Assembly: GCF_030867095.1 (NCBI RefSeq)
Contig: NC_081828.1
Span: forward strand, 210,372,978 to 210,436,977
DNA: 64,000 bases
Direction: 5' to 3'
Source: Alligator mississippiensis
Lineage: Eukaryota; Chordata; Crocodylia; Alligatoridae
Numbering within the stretch: position 1 is the stretch's first letter; every line of letters starts with the position of its first letter. The position numbers and the translations under genes were made by a program. The notes beneath the pieces are model-generated. The model was given only the letters and a program-made list of their open reading frames with translations. It searched no databases and had not been told where the DNA came from. Below, in pieces: positions 10,651 to 55,589 of the stretch.

Positions 10651-13034
10651 TCTAGAATATAATGTGCATGTTGTTTTTGAAAGGCAGCATGAAGAAAGAA
10701 AGATATTTTTGCATTAATGGCTGCATAATGCAGGGACGGAACCTGATCTCCAGCTGACTTGCTCCCTTTCCTGCTTAACTAAAGCTGAAACCCTAGCTGC
10801 TGCTGAAGCATTGCTCCATTGGTGGATCTTCAATTTGGAAAAGAGCTAAAGAGTGTCCAGGGCTCTGAAACAGGAGGAGAGAGACCAGGAGAAGGCAATG
10901 GACTTTGAAAGGCCAGCTTGATTAGTGGAACATCAAGACCATTCAAAATGGAGAGACCATCATTAGCACCTGTGGAGTGATGAACAATGAGCCATTAAGT
11001 CACTTGACTCCCTCAGCTGCCTGACTGCTAATGCCACGGTGGCTGCACTGTGGAGCAGAAATAAAAGCGTGGAGCTTCCATCCTGGGCAGAAAATTAGCT
11101 TCCTTACTTAATACATACACACTAATTTGGTGGGAGGCAGGGGGTTGATTTTGGGAAAGGTGCATCTGATTAGCCTGCTCCAAAAGCCCTTGAAATCAAT
11201 AGAAAGACACCTACTGATGTCAAGGGTTTCCAGTCAGGACTGTTACTACTCCCTTTTAAATCCTAAATTGAGGCACGGTTCTTTTCTTCTATTTACTACA
11301 GTAAAAAGTTACACTACAAAGATCTGACACTAAACTGACTTCCAGTTTGTAATATAATGAAAAAAAAAAATACATGAACACTATTTTGCTGGTACTCTGT
11401 AGCTCTCCAGTGAATTAATTTGTATTCAGCATGAACAGCACTGAGCCAAGCACTTCAAAGGAAAAAAAGAAATGCTAAATGGGAGAATATTTTTTAATCT
11501 AAAGATTTTTAAAAGACCCAAAGAATGAATTGTGAAAAAAAAAGGCAATGGAAAAGTATTACACTGAAAGCAGCTTTTGGATCTAAAAAAACCCAAAACA
11601 TTATGTTTGGATTTTATAGAAAACAGTCTTTTTTAATAAGGTGATGCTGAGAACAGGGCGGTCGAACAAATCGTGTTAAATGTTAGTCTGGTTATAATTG
11701 CACTGTATGGGAGTTATAACACAATAAAAATAGGTGCCGTCTCTCTGGAATGGATACAGTATTTATGTTGTAAGCCCCCCCCCAACACAGCTTCAAAGTT
11801 AAATAATGTTGAAATAAAATAATATATTTTTAAAATGTCCTTAACTGTTACTGAACAAACTTTAAACTATTAAAGATGGAAAAAATTGAAGCAAAAAACC
11901 TAGTTTACTTTGCATTGCTTTGCCCCCATGTGCGCTTGTGCTCATCACATGCCTCCCAAGAACTTACAACATGCCTTTTATTTTCTACCTCTTTACAGTT
12001 ATGTATTTTTCCAGTGCACCAAGAGGAACAAAATAGTGGGTAGGAAAGAAAGATGCTGGTGTCCCTTTAAAAACACACTCGCTCGCTCACTCCCCCTCTA
12101 CATCTTGCACACCTGCTCTCCCTTTCCCCTAAGTCTGCATCCTTCAGAGAACACCATAAAGCTCTTGCACTAGTCTGCAGGCTGTCTGCGGGGGACCGAG
12201 GTTGTAATTCGGCGTGGTAGCTACTACTAGCAGGTATGTTCCCCTGTGTATCTGACGCTGGGTGATTTTCTAGACCGCTGCCAGATTGATTATTGTTTGG
12301 CTCCCGGAATTGTTCATGCTTGTTTCTAATAAGGCTTATCTTCAATTATTTGCTAGCCGCCCCAAGAGATCAAGCAGTAAAAGGAAATCTCTTCCCCCAT
12401 CCCTCTGTTTCCTACAGACTGTTACTGTGAGAGCTAGCGGTTGCTTAAGGTCGGGTCTCTCTCCCAGCATGACTGCCCTATCAAGCTCTTCCCCCTTCGT
12501 GCAAACCCTAGTAACACCGGCTGCGGTGTGCATGACTTGTGGTTTGGTGGTGGGGAGAGGTTTCTTTTGGATGGCCCTGCCTCTCTGTCCATCCACCATG
12601 ATTCACTTTTATAGTCCAGCCTCTATCAAGAGGAAACAGCTGGGCCTCCCAGGTGCCTGAGATAAGAGGAGCAAGCACAGCTTTAGACTCAGTCCACCTT
12701 TCAGACAACAGACCTCTCCATGAGTTTACTTTGCTTTTCATTTTATACAGCAGAGACCCTTATTTCTGGAGCTGGCAGATTAAGGTTGACACCCTGGCTC
12801 CCGGTAGTAGTAGCGCACGGATTTCCTCTATTCATCTATGATGGCCAGAGGCTGTTGTATAATCAGCGAGGAGGAAATAACTGTGCTGGCTGGCCCAGAG
12901 TGATTTCTTGTGGAGAAATCGGGTTGCTTCTCTCTGCTGTAAAATTGGGCTCTTGCTCTCTGTAAAGTGCTGTGGGATCCAAAGTTAGTGCAAGGGAAAG
13001 CTGGGATCTGGTGCCAGCAGCAGGTATCATTAGG

Positions 13035-13103
13035 GCAACGGCTCTTAACCTTTCTAGACTCAAGGCATCTCTTGGAAAAGACCGGCTCTTAGCTGTCATG
13101 TGT
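13035..13103. mobile_element. Truncated copy of hAT-like family A
   Basis: The segment gctcttaacctttctagact followed by caaggcatctcttgg matches the terminus of the elements at 48544-48830 and 62936-63335. Only one end is present. Confidence 0.5.
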
Positions 13104-13175
13104 TTGTTCCTGAAAGCTTGCAATTAAAGAATTTTTTTTTGTGCAAAAGTCTTGTTGGTTTAATAAAAGATAGCT
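13104..13175 (+). repeat. Short dispersed repeat (family D)
   Basis: It reads cctgaaagcttgcaattaa, then gttggtttaataaaagatag. Related copies are at about 24411-24508, 38082-38135 and, inverted, 58015-58100. It looks like a conserved tail of an unnamed retroelement or transposon. Confidence 0.5.
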
Positions 13176-14519
13176 CTGCTATGAGCCCAGATGGCTCTTA
13201 GCTGCCACTCATTTCCTGACTCTAGAGGTTTCTCTATTCACTCAAGTCAAAGTGTGATCCCAAACCCTCCTGTTCATTAGTTGGTTGACTTCAAAAGTTT
13301 GGCTGGTGCCTACAGATCTGCTTGGTAGGGTAACTAAGCCGGGGAGGTAGGAGTCTCAGGCACTAATGTGGAGATGTGGCACAAAAATAGTTGCCAGGGT
13401 GGTGCCCAGGGCATTGCAACTGCCCTGTTTCTATTTCTGGGTGTTCCCCAAGCTGCCCCAGGGTGAGCAGCTCAGTGCCCTGGCTCATGCCAGCCCTAGG
13501 AACTAGGAATCCTGCTGCCCGAGCCCCGGAGGGATCCATGCCATGCAGCGTGTTCCTAGATAAAGTGCATTGGTAGGTTGCATTTCCCTTTCCCTCCCTC
13601 CCCCTTCCTAAAATGTGGCCGCAGCCCTTCCTTCTATTAAAAATCCCTAGTAGCTCGAGCACGTGCCCAGAAGGAGACTGGAATTCAGACCCGTATCGCC
13701 CATCGCTCTAGGGGCAGCCTGAGGCCACAGGCCATTGTAGGGCACCTGTCTCCTTTCATGTTGTGCCACTGGCAGCCAGGAGCACATTGTTCGCTCTCAG
13801 CTGGAAAGGAGCAGTCCTGGGTCCAGCACTCATCTCAGAACGGGGTCTGTATTAACATTAAACGGACACGGGAATGGCACCGGTAGCACGACCTGAACCC
13901 AGTGCTGCCCACGCGCCGGCTGGGAGCCCACGTGCCAGGCTCCGGGGTCTGAGTTCAGCTGACTTCTTCGCCCTGTAGTGGATGCAACCCGAGGTGCCTT
14001 AGCTGTGCAGGGCTGCTACAGGAATCTTTTAACCACAAAGCGCTTGAATATGGTCGGTATTCAAATGTCACCACCACCAAGCCCTTTTCTACACTAGATC
14101 CCAGAGCACATTGCGAAGGCGCCTGTATCAATATCTCCATCTCGCAGAGGGTGACATGGAGGCACAAAGAAGGAAGGGCTAAGCCCAACAAGGGGCTATG
14201 TGGCATCAGAGCACTGGCTCAGGTGCCCGGGCTCCCTGTGCGGGTTTTGGGGAGAGTTCGGTGCCTCCGAACCGGGCCCAGTATAGCCAGCAAGCTGAGC
14301 ATGGAGCTGCTTTTAACTCGCCAGCAGCAGCGGCAGGAGACTGGCCAAATCCCTGCTCCGGACCTCCTCAGGTACCTTATTCAGGGCACCTTCATCCGCT
14401 TGGGGTCCACAACCTGGAATCATTTCCTGAGCACGGGCACCCGCACGGACCTGTGAGCAGGACCTGCTCCTGTTTGCCTTTTCCCTTGGGGCCCTGGGCC
14501 CACCTTTCATGCCATGTGA

Positions 14520-14782
14520 GTGGTTAGAGCAGCCACAAACCCCACCCGAGAGGGTTCAAATCCCACCTCCCAGGACAGAGGCGACAGGCTGGGATGGCTC
14601 GGGGTCCTCTCCATCCCTTTGGTTGAAGTGAGGGTGTACCGGGGAGCCTGGCTTCTCAGCTTAGTGTTTAGGGGCACTTCTGGCAGTGGGAGGATTGGGT
14701 TTGAACCTCCACAAGTTAAAAAGGCATTAAACCTCAGACCCTCATGGTCAAGGCAGTACTCTAACCACTAGGCTACTGCATA
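14520..14782. repeat. Inverted pair of tRNA-like promoter segments
   Basis: On the plus strand gtggttagagcag (A-box-like) is followed by gggttcaaatccc (B-box-like). On the minus strand the other end reads cctagtggttagag and then ggttcaaaccc. The two halves face each other, which suggests two SINE copies in opposite orientation or one palindromic element. The A-to-B spacing is not that of an intact tRNA gene. Confidence 0.5.
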
Positions 14783-16375
14783 AAAGCTAGGAAGTGTCCT
14801 TTCCTCCTCCTCCTCTGCATTTGTGGGAAGCCTGATGTTGTCTCCGAGTGCTGTGGTGGCTCAGGGAATGGCCCCCGGGGAGCTGAGGCACAGGGATGTC
14901 CTGTTTGGATGCTGACCCCACCATGGGAGGAAGCCGGGTGACTTTGAGGCCCTTTCCCTGTCGCTCACTCGTACACGTCTCCAAGCAGCATTCACAGGCT
15001 CTCTGGGCTCGGTTGAGCTGGCCGCTGTGCCCTGCTCGGTGTCCCTCTTTGGGACACTCGTTATTAGGTGCTCAGACCCCGCCGTTCTGGGCATGGACAG
15101 ACCTGGAGCCTCAGGTGTCCAGGGAACCAAATGGAGAGGGCCCTAGTGAGTTAGGCACCTCCAGGGCTAGGTGATGGCTGAGTGAGGATGTTCTCAATTT
15201 GGGGCTTTGCATTAGGCCCAATGGGGGGATTGGGCACCTCAATGACTGGCCCACGGCCAGTCCCAGCTGCATCAGGCAGGTTCAGGCTTCAGTCCAACTC
15301 ATAAAGAGCAAAGGTGCTTGGTAGCAAGGACAAAGGACCGTGCAGGGGGGACACTCAGCTCCACAGGACCCCTCGCTGGTACAGTCCGATGTCTGGGCTT
15401 GCACCTCTGAGGGCTGCCATCCTGGGACATCAAAGGCCTCCGGAGATGAACTCTTGGGCTGCCATGGCTTAGGTGAAGGGTTCAATGCCCTGTGGGTGGA
15501 CCTGTAACACTTGCTATCCAGGGCTAAGGTGCAAGGCAGAACCCTGATGCAGTGAGCGATGAACGCCCAGGCTCCACTCCTTTCCTCATGACCGGTTTTA
15601 AGGCACCCTGAACCATTTGGTACCGCCTGGAGCCACGGTCCAGCGAGGGCTGTGAGTAAAACCACTGCAGTAGGCCCTGTGGACCAGTGTCACTCCTCCG
15701 GCTCCTGGAACCGGACTTCTTTGCACGGCACCTGCTTTCTCCTTTGTCCCCTGTGCCTGCTGTTGTACGGCGGGCCAGAGGCACATTGGCAGGGGGAAGC
15801 ATAAGTGCCCTTTTCCTGTGTCATACCTGTTCTGTGTCTAAGCATGGGAATGAAGCAATAACACCATGGAAGTGCATATTGCTGCAGGGACAGAGGAGAC
15901 AGAAAACCATTGCGCTAAGGTCCTGGGTTGGTTTTTCTCAGAGAGGAAATGCTGAGTCCTAGGAGCCTGATTAGGCCGCAGGCACCATTCAGCCATCTCC
16001 ATGCCCCCCACATTTCACCTGCACTCCCTCCCGGTCCCACCGCACTTCAAGAATATGGCTGAACATCATACAAGTAGGGTGGTCATCATAGGGGACGGTT
16101 TGGTTGTCCTCTGTCCTCTGTTGACACGAAACCCCATGCCTTTATGCCCTCTATTTTTCTCTTGAAGAGAAAAATATACTTGACATGCCACTAAAGTACC
16201 ACTGACGTGTCTGAACCAGATGTGGACATTGTTACATAGCTGACTGCTTTACGTCAGAAACGCGCCCTTCTCTATTGACTTCAAAGGATTCGGGGTTAGG
16301 TTTGGAAAGCCTCATACAGACAGTATAAATACTGGAATAATAATATGTATTGTTAATACAAAATGACATGCATTA

Positions 16376-16665
16376 CCACGGACGGATCCAGGTGGGGTGC
16401 GGTGTTGCAGCTGCATACTCCCCCTTTGATTCCCGCTTCACCCAAACCTTAAAGACGACAGCTTGGGAGGGGAGGGGCATTTCTATTCAGGCAGCCCTGA
16501 CCGAGTCAACTGATGTGGGAACAGATTATAATCTACTCGATTCCTGCTAATCTCTCTTCGCATCACAAGTGTTAATGACACTCTCTTCTCTTTAATGGTT
16601 TTGATGTCCCATGAATTAAGCTATCCTTTCTTCTGCGATTTGGCTGGTAGCTTATGTGAAATCAT
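16376..16665 (+). repeat. Unnamed dispersed repeat, copy 1
   Basis: It is colinear with 44228-44515. Shared landmarks in order are a gcggatc-type start, catttctattcaggcagccc, agtgttaatgacactctctt (taacgaccctctctcct in copy 2) and atcctttcttctgc. It lies beyond the VILL 3' end. Confidence 0.6.
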
Positions 16666-16715
16666 TGCTCGGGTCTGAACAGAATAAAGCTGCAAAACAG
16701 CCTTTTTTTTTCCTT

Positions 16716-16721
16716 TTTATT
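16716..16721 (-). terminator. VILL: Candidate VILL polyadenylation signal
   Basis: This is AATAAA on the minus strand, about 960 nt after the VILL stop codon. A more proximal ATTAAA at about 17092-17097 is an alternative. Confidence 0.4.
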
Positions 16722-17581
16722 TTTTGTAAAGCTAGATCCATTACATTGTGATCACTTGTGTCCCCCCCAAATCAAAGTTCAGCTCCTAGCACAGAACGTG
16801 TCTCTCTTGTACCTGGCACAGAATATGGGTTTGAAGCACTGAAAGAGCACATGGAGACAAAAACTTAGGGCCCGATTCTCCCAAATAGCTTCATATGATT
16901 TTGAGGCTGCAACTGGATATAAATGGGCAGACGCTTGAGCCTGAGGGAAATGTCAGTAGGCTCAAGTTGGCTTTCTATGGGCACAAGGTCACAATGACAC
17001 ACCTTTGATATCAAAATTAGACCCCAATTCAATGGTGGAAAGTGAAAGCCATGTTTGGCCCTAAATTACTACCCTCTTTTAAAATAAACTATTTAATAAA
17101 TATGAAACCATGGTATTTCCAAGCCACGTTCTGATTTGTTTGCTTCATTTAAGGTGCTGGATATTAATCAAACATTTACCTTCATTGCTCTTCACTGGGA
17201 AAAACCATTTTGGGGGAGTTAGAACTGGAAGCAGGCTTGGTCCATTTGAAAGCATCACGATGCTTACTATCTGGCTACTCCAGCTCCCATATTGCATACT
17301 TTTTGGTCCTGATTAATCCCCAAACTATGACAAGTGAAAGAAACCCCCTGACCTTGAAGACATGGCAATTCTCAAAAGCAGCATCCAACACGTGAACACT
17401 ACACTTGCACATCTTTGTAGGTATTGGCAAATCGTGGTACAAAACTGGCAAGAAAATATCAAAGCTCAGACTTAGAGCTACAGGAGGTTGCTTCCTACTT
17501 TCCACCATTTGCAGGAGGAAAGGAAGAGCAATTCCACAGTCCGTCTGACCCCAAAGACTGCATCAAAGTTTGGCCTTGTTG

Positions 17582-17601
17582 GGTTGGTTGGTTGGTTGGT
17601 T
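17582..17601. repeat. (GGTT)5 microsatellite
   Basis: Five exact GGTT units lie in the probable VILL 3' UTR. Confidence 0.9.
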
Positions 17602-17679
17602 CTGCTTTTGGACAGTGTCTAGGATTTTCCCTTGTAGCTGCCTAGAGCTCAGGATTTGGTCCCACAGCCAGTCTCTGCT

Positions 17680-49563
<31,884 letters not shown>

Positions 49564-51620
49564 TCTGCTGGTGGAACTGGAGGAGAGAGATGCAAAAAGG
49601 GGAGAATAAATAAGTGTAAAGTTTGGGGAAACTCGAGGTCAAATGACAGTGAGGTGCATCTGCTTAGATTCACTCCTAAGAATGAAATCCCTGTAGACTT
49701 CTGCTGTATTTATGCATTACATCTGCAAGGGTAGGATGCTCCCACTCTGGCTTGTTACCATCTTGCATTGGGTTTGAGCACCAGAAAGAGCTCAATGAGA
49801 TGCCAGGCACAGGAGTCTGGAGCTGGAAGCTGGTGCTTCGACACCCTGCTGGCTTTCTGCGTGTGCCACATGGTGTGGCAGAGCAGAACTGGCTGTTTGC
49901 CTGGAATCCCAGCCCTGATTTTTCACCTACCCAAGTTTCTTTTCCACGTGCAGCACAGAACACCTCTACATAAAACACCCTCTGTTCCAGAAGGTGTCCA
50001 GACTACATAGATGGGATTCACTTAATCAACCAGACACATGCAGCTCCTTTTTTTTGGGTAGAACTCAATAGCCAATCATTGTTTCATATCATTACACAGT
50101 AATTTAAAGCCAGGAAGTGCCAAGGGATGCATAAACCAATGAGCTCTACAGGGAAATTTAGGCAAAATGCAATTTAATCAGGGTACTAGGGCTGACACTC
50201 GTAATCTATATTTTGAGCAATAGACCTTTGCTACAACAGTGACACATTGATGGTTTGGTTGTCATTGCTGTGACTGCTCCTCCTCGCAGCTGCGCAGAGA
50301 CAGCAGAGATCCCTACTACTACCATCCAGAGGAAAGCCTCCCTCCGTAGAGGATCTATGACATGCAGGTGACCAGTTTTTAATCTAGCCAAGAGACGGTG
50401 GTAGAAGACACAGGCACCAGCAAGCTCATTGCAGCATTTACAGTCTTTAGGCCAAAAATTCCCATCCACTCTCTCCCCCCATTAAGGTGCCGGGGTGCAG
50501 CAGCTGTCGGCAAGACACGATTTACTAGCTTTTATTTTTTTCATTAACGCACCAAGCCAATTCTTCCTCTCTCATCCCATTTGTGTTGTTATGACAAAAT
50601 TTACTATGATACTTGGGCCGAGAAAAAAACAATACTTGGATTGCATTTTATTGTCTGCCTGCTTTCCTCCTGAACGAAAGACCTGCTTCGACTAGAGCCA
50701 GCCAGCCCTGCCCCTCGCATGCTTCCTGGTTTTTTCTTGAGCCCTGTGTATTTATATCTCAGAGGGCAGCATATTATTGTTGAGCATAAAGTTGGCCAAG
50801 TCTCAGACCTGTCCGATAGCCAGGCAAAATAAGAGATGAAAACAACACAATAACTCCATTAAACCCACAGCCTAAAGCAATGAATGAAGCCTCGTCCTAG
50901 AAGGAAAACCAGAGGCAAAGGGTAGCCTGCAAGAAGCAGCAGTTGTTATCTGTATTACAGTGGCAGAAGTTGTGGTAGGAGCTGTGCACAGGCATGGGAA
51001 GAGAGACTCCTGGTCTACGGTGAAGAGGCAGAGAGCTCCATCATGCAGCTGAGGCAATGAGGCCTAGCCACCTGCACCTACTTTTAAACCCCAGAGGTGG
51101 GGCACGAAGGATGTCCTAGGAGCACCCCAAGCTACCACTGGAAACCCAGGTCTCGAGCATGGCGGCATGGGCCCCTCTCAGAGCAACTTCACCACTTCAT
51201 TCCCAAGACGGCCATACCCAGAACAAGTGGACAGGGCTTATTTCCTCAGAGGCAGGACAAGTTCCCAGGCGGTGCAGTACGGACATACTCAGGGAGCCTG
51301 CCGTTGCAATAGGGACACAGGAGCTGCCAGAGTGGAGCACACCCCAGGTCCATCAAGATGAGGGCCCTGTCTTGACGGTGGACGGCACTAAGCTGTATCC
51401 AGAGGGCCTTCGAGCAGTGCCCTGTGCCAGCTGACTGACAGCTGCCCGCAACCTCTCTCAGCCTGTCCCCGCAGGGAGCAACACGGATGCAAGGGAGTGT
51501 TTTGTTTGGAGCAGGCTGGCATTTGGAGGTTTATTGTGAGTGTGCGATGCATTGAAGGAGCAAGAGATGCCACAAGCAGATGCAGGGCAATCTGCCCCTT
51601 TGGAAAATCTCCCTCTAACC

Positions 51621-52025
51621 CGGTGCTTTCCAAAATGGTCCTTAGTATGACCCCATTTTCTCTGGCCGTGCTGCAATGGCGAGGTACCCCCTGCCCACCC
51701 AGCAGCAGCGGCAGTGGCACTGTGGAGTTGGCCGTCTGCTGCTGCCAGCCAGGCAGGGGGTGCCTTGCCATGGTGGCGCAGCCAGCGCGGGGCTCCCAGC
51801 CGCGACACCGAGCCTTCCCACCCCACTGCTACAGAGGTCCTGGGGGGACGCAGGGTGGGGAGCCCCGAGCTTGCAGCAGGCAGCCCACATCTGCCCCTGC
51901 TCCATGCACAAATCTGGGGGGCATGTGCCCCCCCCTCCCCATGCCTGCCTCTTCAGGAGTGTGTAACCCCAGTTTTATCTTTGTGACCCCAAATTGGGTC
52001 ATGACCCTAAGATTGGGAACCACTG
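51621..52025. mobile_element. hAT-like element with 8-bp target duplication
   Basis: The ends cggtgctttccaaaatggtc and cctaagattgggaaccactg are inverted. Flanks are ctctaacc (51613-51620) and ctctaact (52026-52033), seven of eight identical. The interior is G+C-rich with no transposase seen. Confidence 0.8.
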
Positions 52026-52400
52026 CTCTAACTCCTGCTAATGCAACGATATTCAGACCATGCGCCCAAGCCATGGGTGGCTCTTTACCTGTGGTCCTTC
52101 ACAGAACATGTAAGGAAAGGGCTTTTCCCTTGGGTGTATTATCACCTGCCAGCCACTGGCAGCTCTCCTTGGGCAATGCTGGCTCATCTAACCACCAACA
52201 CAGAGTGGCCTGCATGCACTGAGGACACATCCTTACAGGGCAGAAGCAGAGGAAGCAGGCCTCATCCAGCCCTGCCTCCTCAAAGCTGAGCCCACTTGGC
52301 TTCAAATTGTATTTTGTCTTTGTCCTCACTGCCCTTGTGTCTTCACAGCAGTATGTAGAACCCAAAGTCGTCTTTCTCTGCCCTCTACCTACTCCTGGCT

Positions 52401-52492
52401 GGGATGATACGGGTGGGGATGGTCCTGCTGTAAGCAGGGGGTTGAACTAAATGACCTCCTGAGGTCCCTTCCAAATCTCATTTTCTGTGATA
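52401..52492 (+). mobile_element. CR1 3' terminal fragment
   Basis: aagcagggggttgaactaaa then tgacctcctgaggtcccttc is the CR1 3' signature, in plus orientation. Confidence 0.8.
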
Positions 52493-53974
52493 ACACCTGG
52501 AGAGAGCTACAAATACATAAGGCAAGCAAAACATTGCAGGACACCACTGGCAAATAAGGACACAAGCTCTGGAAACATCGATGGTCCTTGATGCCTACCA
52601 CCTTGGATGACACAGCAAGGTTTGAACGTGGGACTTCCAGAGGTAAGAGCATGCCTTGGTACAGCTTGAGCTAAAGCGCCAAGCATTATAGGCGGAGGCT
52701 GAAATAACTTGTATCCTCTGTGGTGTAGTACAAAGGGACACCTGAAGTGCAAAGTGACCGGTGGCCTACTATCCTGTCACACATTATCCAGGAAGACAGC
52801 AATAACTCACTGTTCTGTCCACTTGCCAAGTTTGCTGCCATCACCCTGGGTAGGGTGCTGTGCAGGAATGAGGTATTTCTCCAGGAACCACTGGATGACT
52901 CATAAAGTATCAAGGTCACTTCAGGAATGATGACTAACTCGCCGCGTTACAATGGCAATGTCCACTGTCACTTTCTCGCTTGGGTAGGTGCGGCGCAGGG
53001 TGAGAGTGCAGATTTGGTATCACACCTACACACAATCTCCAGGTCCCTGCGAGGGAAAGGCAGAATCCAAAAAGGTAGCTGGGATTCGTGTGTCACTCCT
53101 GAAAACTATCCTGATTTAAACCTTATTTGGTGTTTTTGTATTCCACTCATGCTCTTAACTAGCTGCAATCGTGGTAATACAAGCCCCAAATGAAATGACT
53201 AACATGCTCTAAAGCTTTAGGAAAATATTAGACATCTGTGGTTTCTGTGTTCATAGGTAATATTTGAATTGGCAGTAGATGCTGTAGACCCAAGCTGCAA
53301 AGCTGTCCACACCCCGTCCTTTATCGAGGATCACTTAAGCATGAGAGCAGTCCCAAGGAGGGAGAAACTTCTGGAGGCCGCTGCAGTAGCATCCACTGAG
53401 CCAGGCACATCCTGCAAGCACAGCTCTAAGCCAGGCGATCTGTGCCTTGGCAATATCTAGCCTATCGCTAGGCGTGTTCCCGAAGGAGTAAGTAGGCTTC
53501 GGTCCAAATGGAAACACTCTGTAAAACCAACAATGGGGTTTGTCTGTTGTCTCGGGTATTGGATAACATCAGCTCTAGATTTTAACAAGCGTTTAGTCAG
53601 CAAGGCTAGTTCTTTTCCCAGCTCTTCAACCAGAAGAGCAGACATGTAGCAAGGGCTTTGATTGCAAAGAGTGGGGAGCTCTGGGTGCCCATATATAATA
53701 CCAACTTCTGCAATGGCTTATAGCTTTTTGCACAAGTAATGCGCACGCTCAAACGGAAGCGTACGAAACTTGGATACCCTCCCAAGCCGCGTTGTGATAA
53801 CGATTTGAGATGGATAAACACAATTATGGAGGGAGGCAGGGGTGGAAGAGAAAAAGGGCTGCTTTGCGTCATACAAGTTCATTCATATAGACTGTATAGT
53901 ACACACAGAGGGTGAGTTAGGAGCTGGTTCACACATGCAGTTGCTAATGGGACGTTTTTCCAGTTACTGGTTCA

Positions 53975-55315
53975 TGCTCCAATGCTATTTAATCTTTTAT
54001 CAATGACCTAGGTCAGTGGTTCTCAAATTTTTTGGGGATGCCTGCCCTTTTTTACATTTAATATCCTGTTGTACACCCCCATGATTTGCATCATGGATCA
54101 CAAAGAAACACTGCGTCACTACAACTGCACTGCGATTTCACCAACAACCCTAGAGACGCTGCTGAGTTGTTCTTCATTTCTTCTTTTCCCTCCATTTATA
54201 TTTGCTCTTTTCCTTTTTTTGCTTTCCTATTCCTTCCTTGTATGTACCCTCTACAATTTCATCACATGCTCCCGGGGTTCAGCATACCCCGACTTCAAAA
54301 ATGCCAGTTTGGATGACGGTACAAAATTTGAAAAGGTTTGCAGATGATAAAAAAGATCAGCAGGGTAGCAAATACTGAGGACAAGCCCCAGAATTCTCTG
54401 AATCACCTGATGAATTACTTATAATCCAGTAGGACTCATTTTAATGTACACAAATGCAAGGCAACCTATTTGAGAACTACAGATGGATGCTATACTTAGA
54501 TATGATGTCCACACTGCAGAAAGGAAGAAGAAATACTGGACAGATTTCAATGGAGGACCACAAAAGTGATCCAGGCCTGGAAAACCAGCCTTGCTAAATG
54601 AAACTTCCAGAACTCAATTTATTCAGCTTATCAACAGGAAGGTGGAGAAGTTACTCAATGACTACACACAGGAGCTTACTTATAAAAACAATATCTGACA
54701 GCAAGGAGGCCTTTCACCTTGCTCTTAAAGGCATAACAAGGTCCAGTGACTGGAGGTCGAATTCAGATAAATTCAGCCTTGAAATGAGATAATTTTTTTT
54801 GGTGGAGATGGTGATTAAACATTGAACTACCTCAGCCAAGGCAGGTTGCAGACTCACCAGTTCTTGGATTCATTAAGAAATTAAAATGTACCTTTTGGAA
54901 AGAGACCTAAATGTAGCTCTGGACTGGAAGGTCCGAGTAGTCTCTTCTGTCCTTGAAATCTATGTATCTGTGACTTCTTCCTGTGTAGGTCCCCCGCTCA
55001 TGGGGCAATGGGAGAACAGGATTGCCTGTGTTACCTTCAGCATACTCATAACACATGCACCTCTACAGTAGGATGATGCTTTTAATCAAACCCCGTGCTT
55101 CAGGGTTTCAGTCCGTCACCTGCAGGGGTCGGGAAGGAATTATATCCCCCTGAGCACAGCTGGCCAGATGCATTCAGAACATCAAAAAATGGCCATAGCC
55201 AAAAACAAGGTACCTAATGGAGCATACCAGTGCTTTCAGTTGATTAAGATATGTATGGGGAGGCCGGACTCAATGATCTGCTCATTTCTGGCCTTAAACT
55301 CTCTGAAATTATAAT
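53975..55315 (+). mobile_element. CR1/L3-type LINE, interrupted by a hAT-like insertion
   Basis: Bases 53979-54010 keep a reverse-transcriptase remnant (MLFNL and, in a shifted frame, FINDL). After the insertion at 54014-54307 the LINE resumes with ggtttgcagatgataaaaaa, passes ttcagcttatcaacaggaag and ends cggactcaatgatctgctca then tctggccttaaa. Frameshifts show it is dead. Confidence 0.7.
54014..54307. mobile_element. hAT-like MITE nested in a CR1/L3 LINE
   Basis: It starts cagtggttctcaaatttttt and ends cttcaaaaatgccag. The middle has catgatttgcatcatggatc and catcacatgctcccggggtt. The LINE reads across its position. Confidence 0.7.
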
Positions 55316-55347
55316 CATCCTATTGGGTAAAAGATATTAGTATAAAC

Positions 55348-55522
55348 CAGCGGTTCCCAATCTGCGGTACGGGTACCACCAATGGTACGCAGACAACCTG
55401 TCAGTGGTACACGTTAACAGATTTATCATAATTACTTTGTATGACAACAATTTGCTGGTGGTACTTTAGGTTGTGCTATTTTAAATTGGTGGTGCGCAAA
55501 CAGTCAGAGTTTGGGAGCTGCT
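55348..55522. mobile_element. hAT-like MITE with 8-bp target duplication
   Basis: It starts cagcggttcccaatctgcgg and ends gagtttgggagctgct. Flanks gtataaac (55340-55347) and ggataaac (55523-55530) agree at seven of eight bases. Confidence 0.75.
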
Positions 55523-55589
55523 GGATAAACCATCCAGTAACCAGAACTGTTAATCTAATTGGATCTGATCTCTTCTCTGACCTCAGTTG

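Larger units (their letters stand above)
10660..16700. other. Intergenic stretch between convergent PLCD1 and VILL
   Basis: No exon-like segment is supported. It is AT-rich to about 12 kb, with more G+C at 13.4-15.8 kb but no convincing coding signal. It holds a hAT-like fragment (13035-13103), a short dispersed repeat (13104-13175), a tRNA-like inverted pair (14520-14782) and an unnamed repeat (16376-16665). Confidence 0.6.
16700..17679 (-). other. VILL: VILL 3' UTR (end uncertain)
   Basis: No coding potential was seen. Reading on the minus strand, an ATTAAA variant lies at about 17097-17092 and a canonical AATAAA at 16721-16716, the first canonical hexamer downstream of the stop. The UTR includes a GGTT repeat at 17582-17601. 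Which signal is used cannot be decided from sequence. Confidence 0.45.

Noticed and set aside
51497-52222. The longest frame in the upstream region (241 codons, plus).
   Set aside because: Much of it falls in the G+C-rich hAT-like element at 51621-52025. It has no recognisable domain and no splice context.
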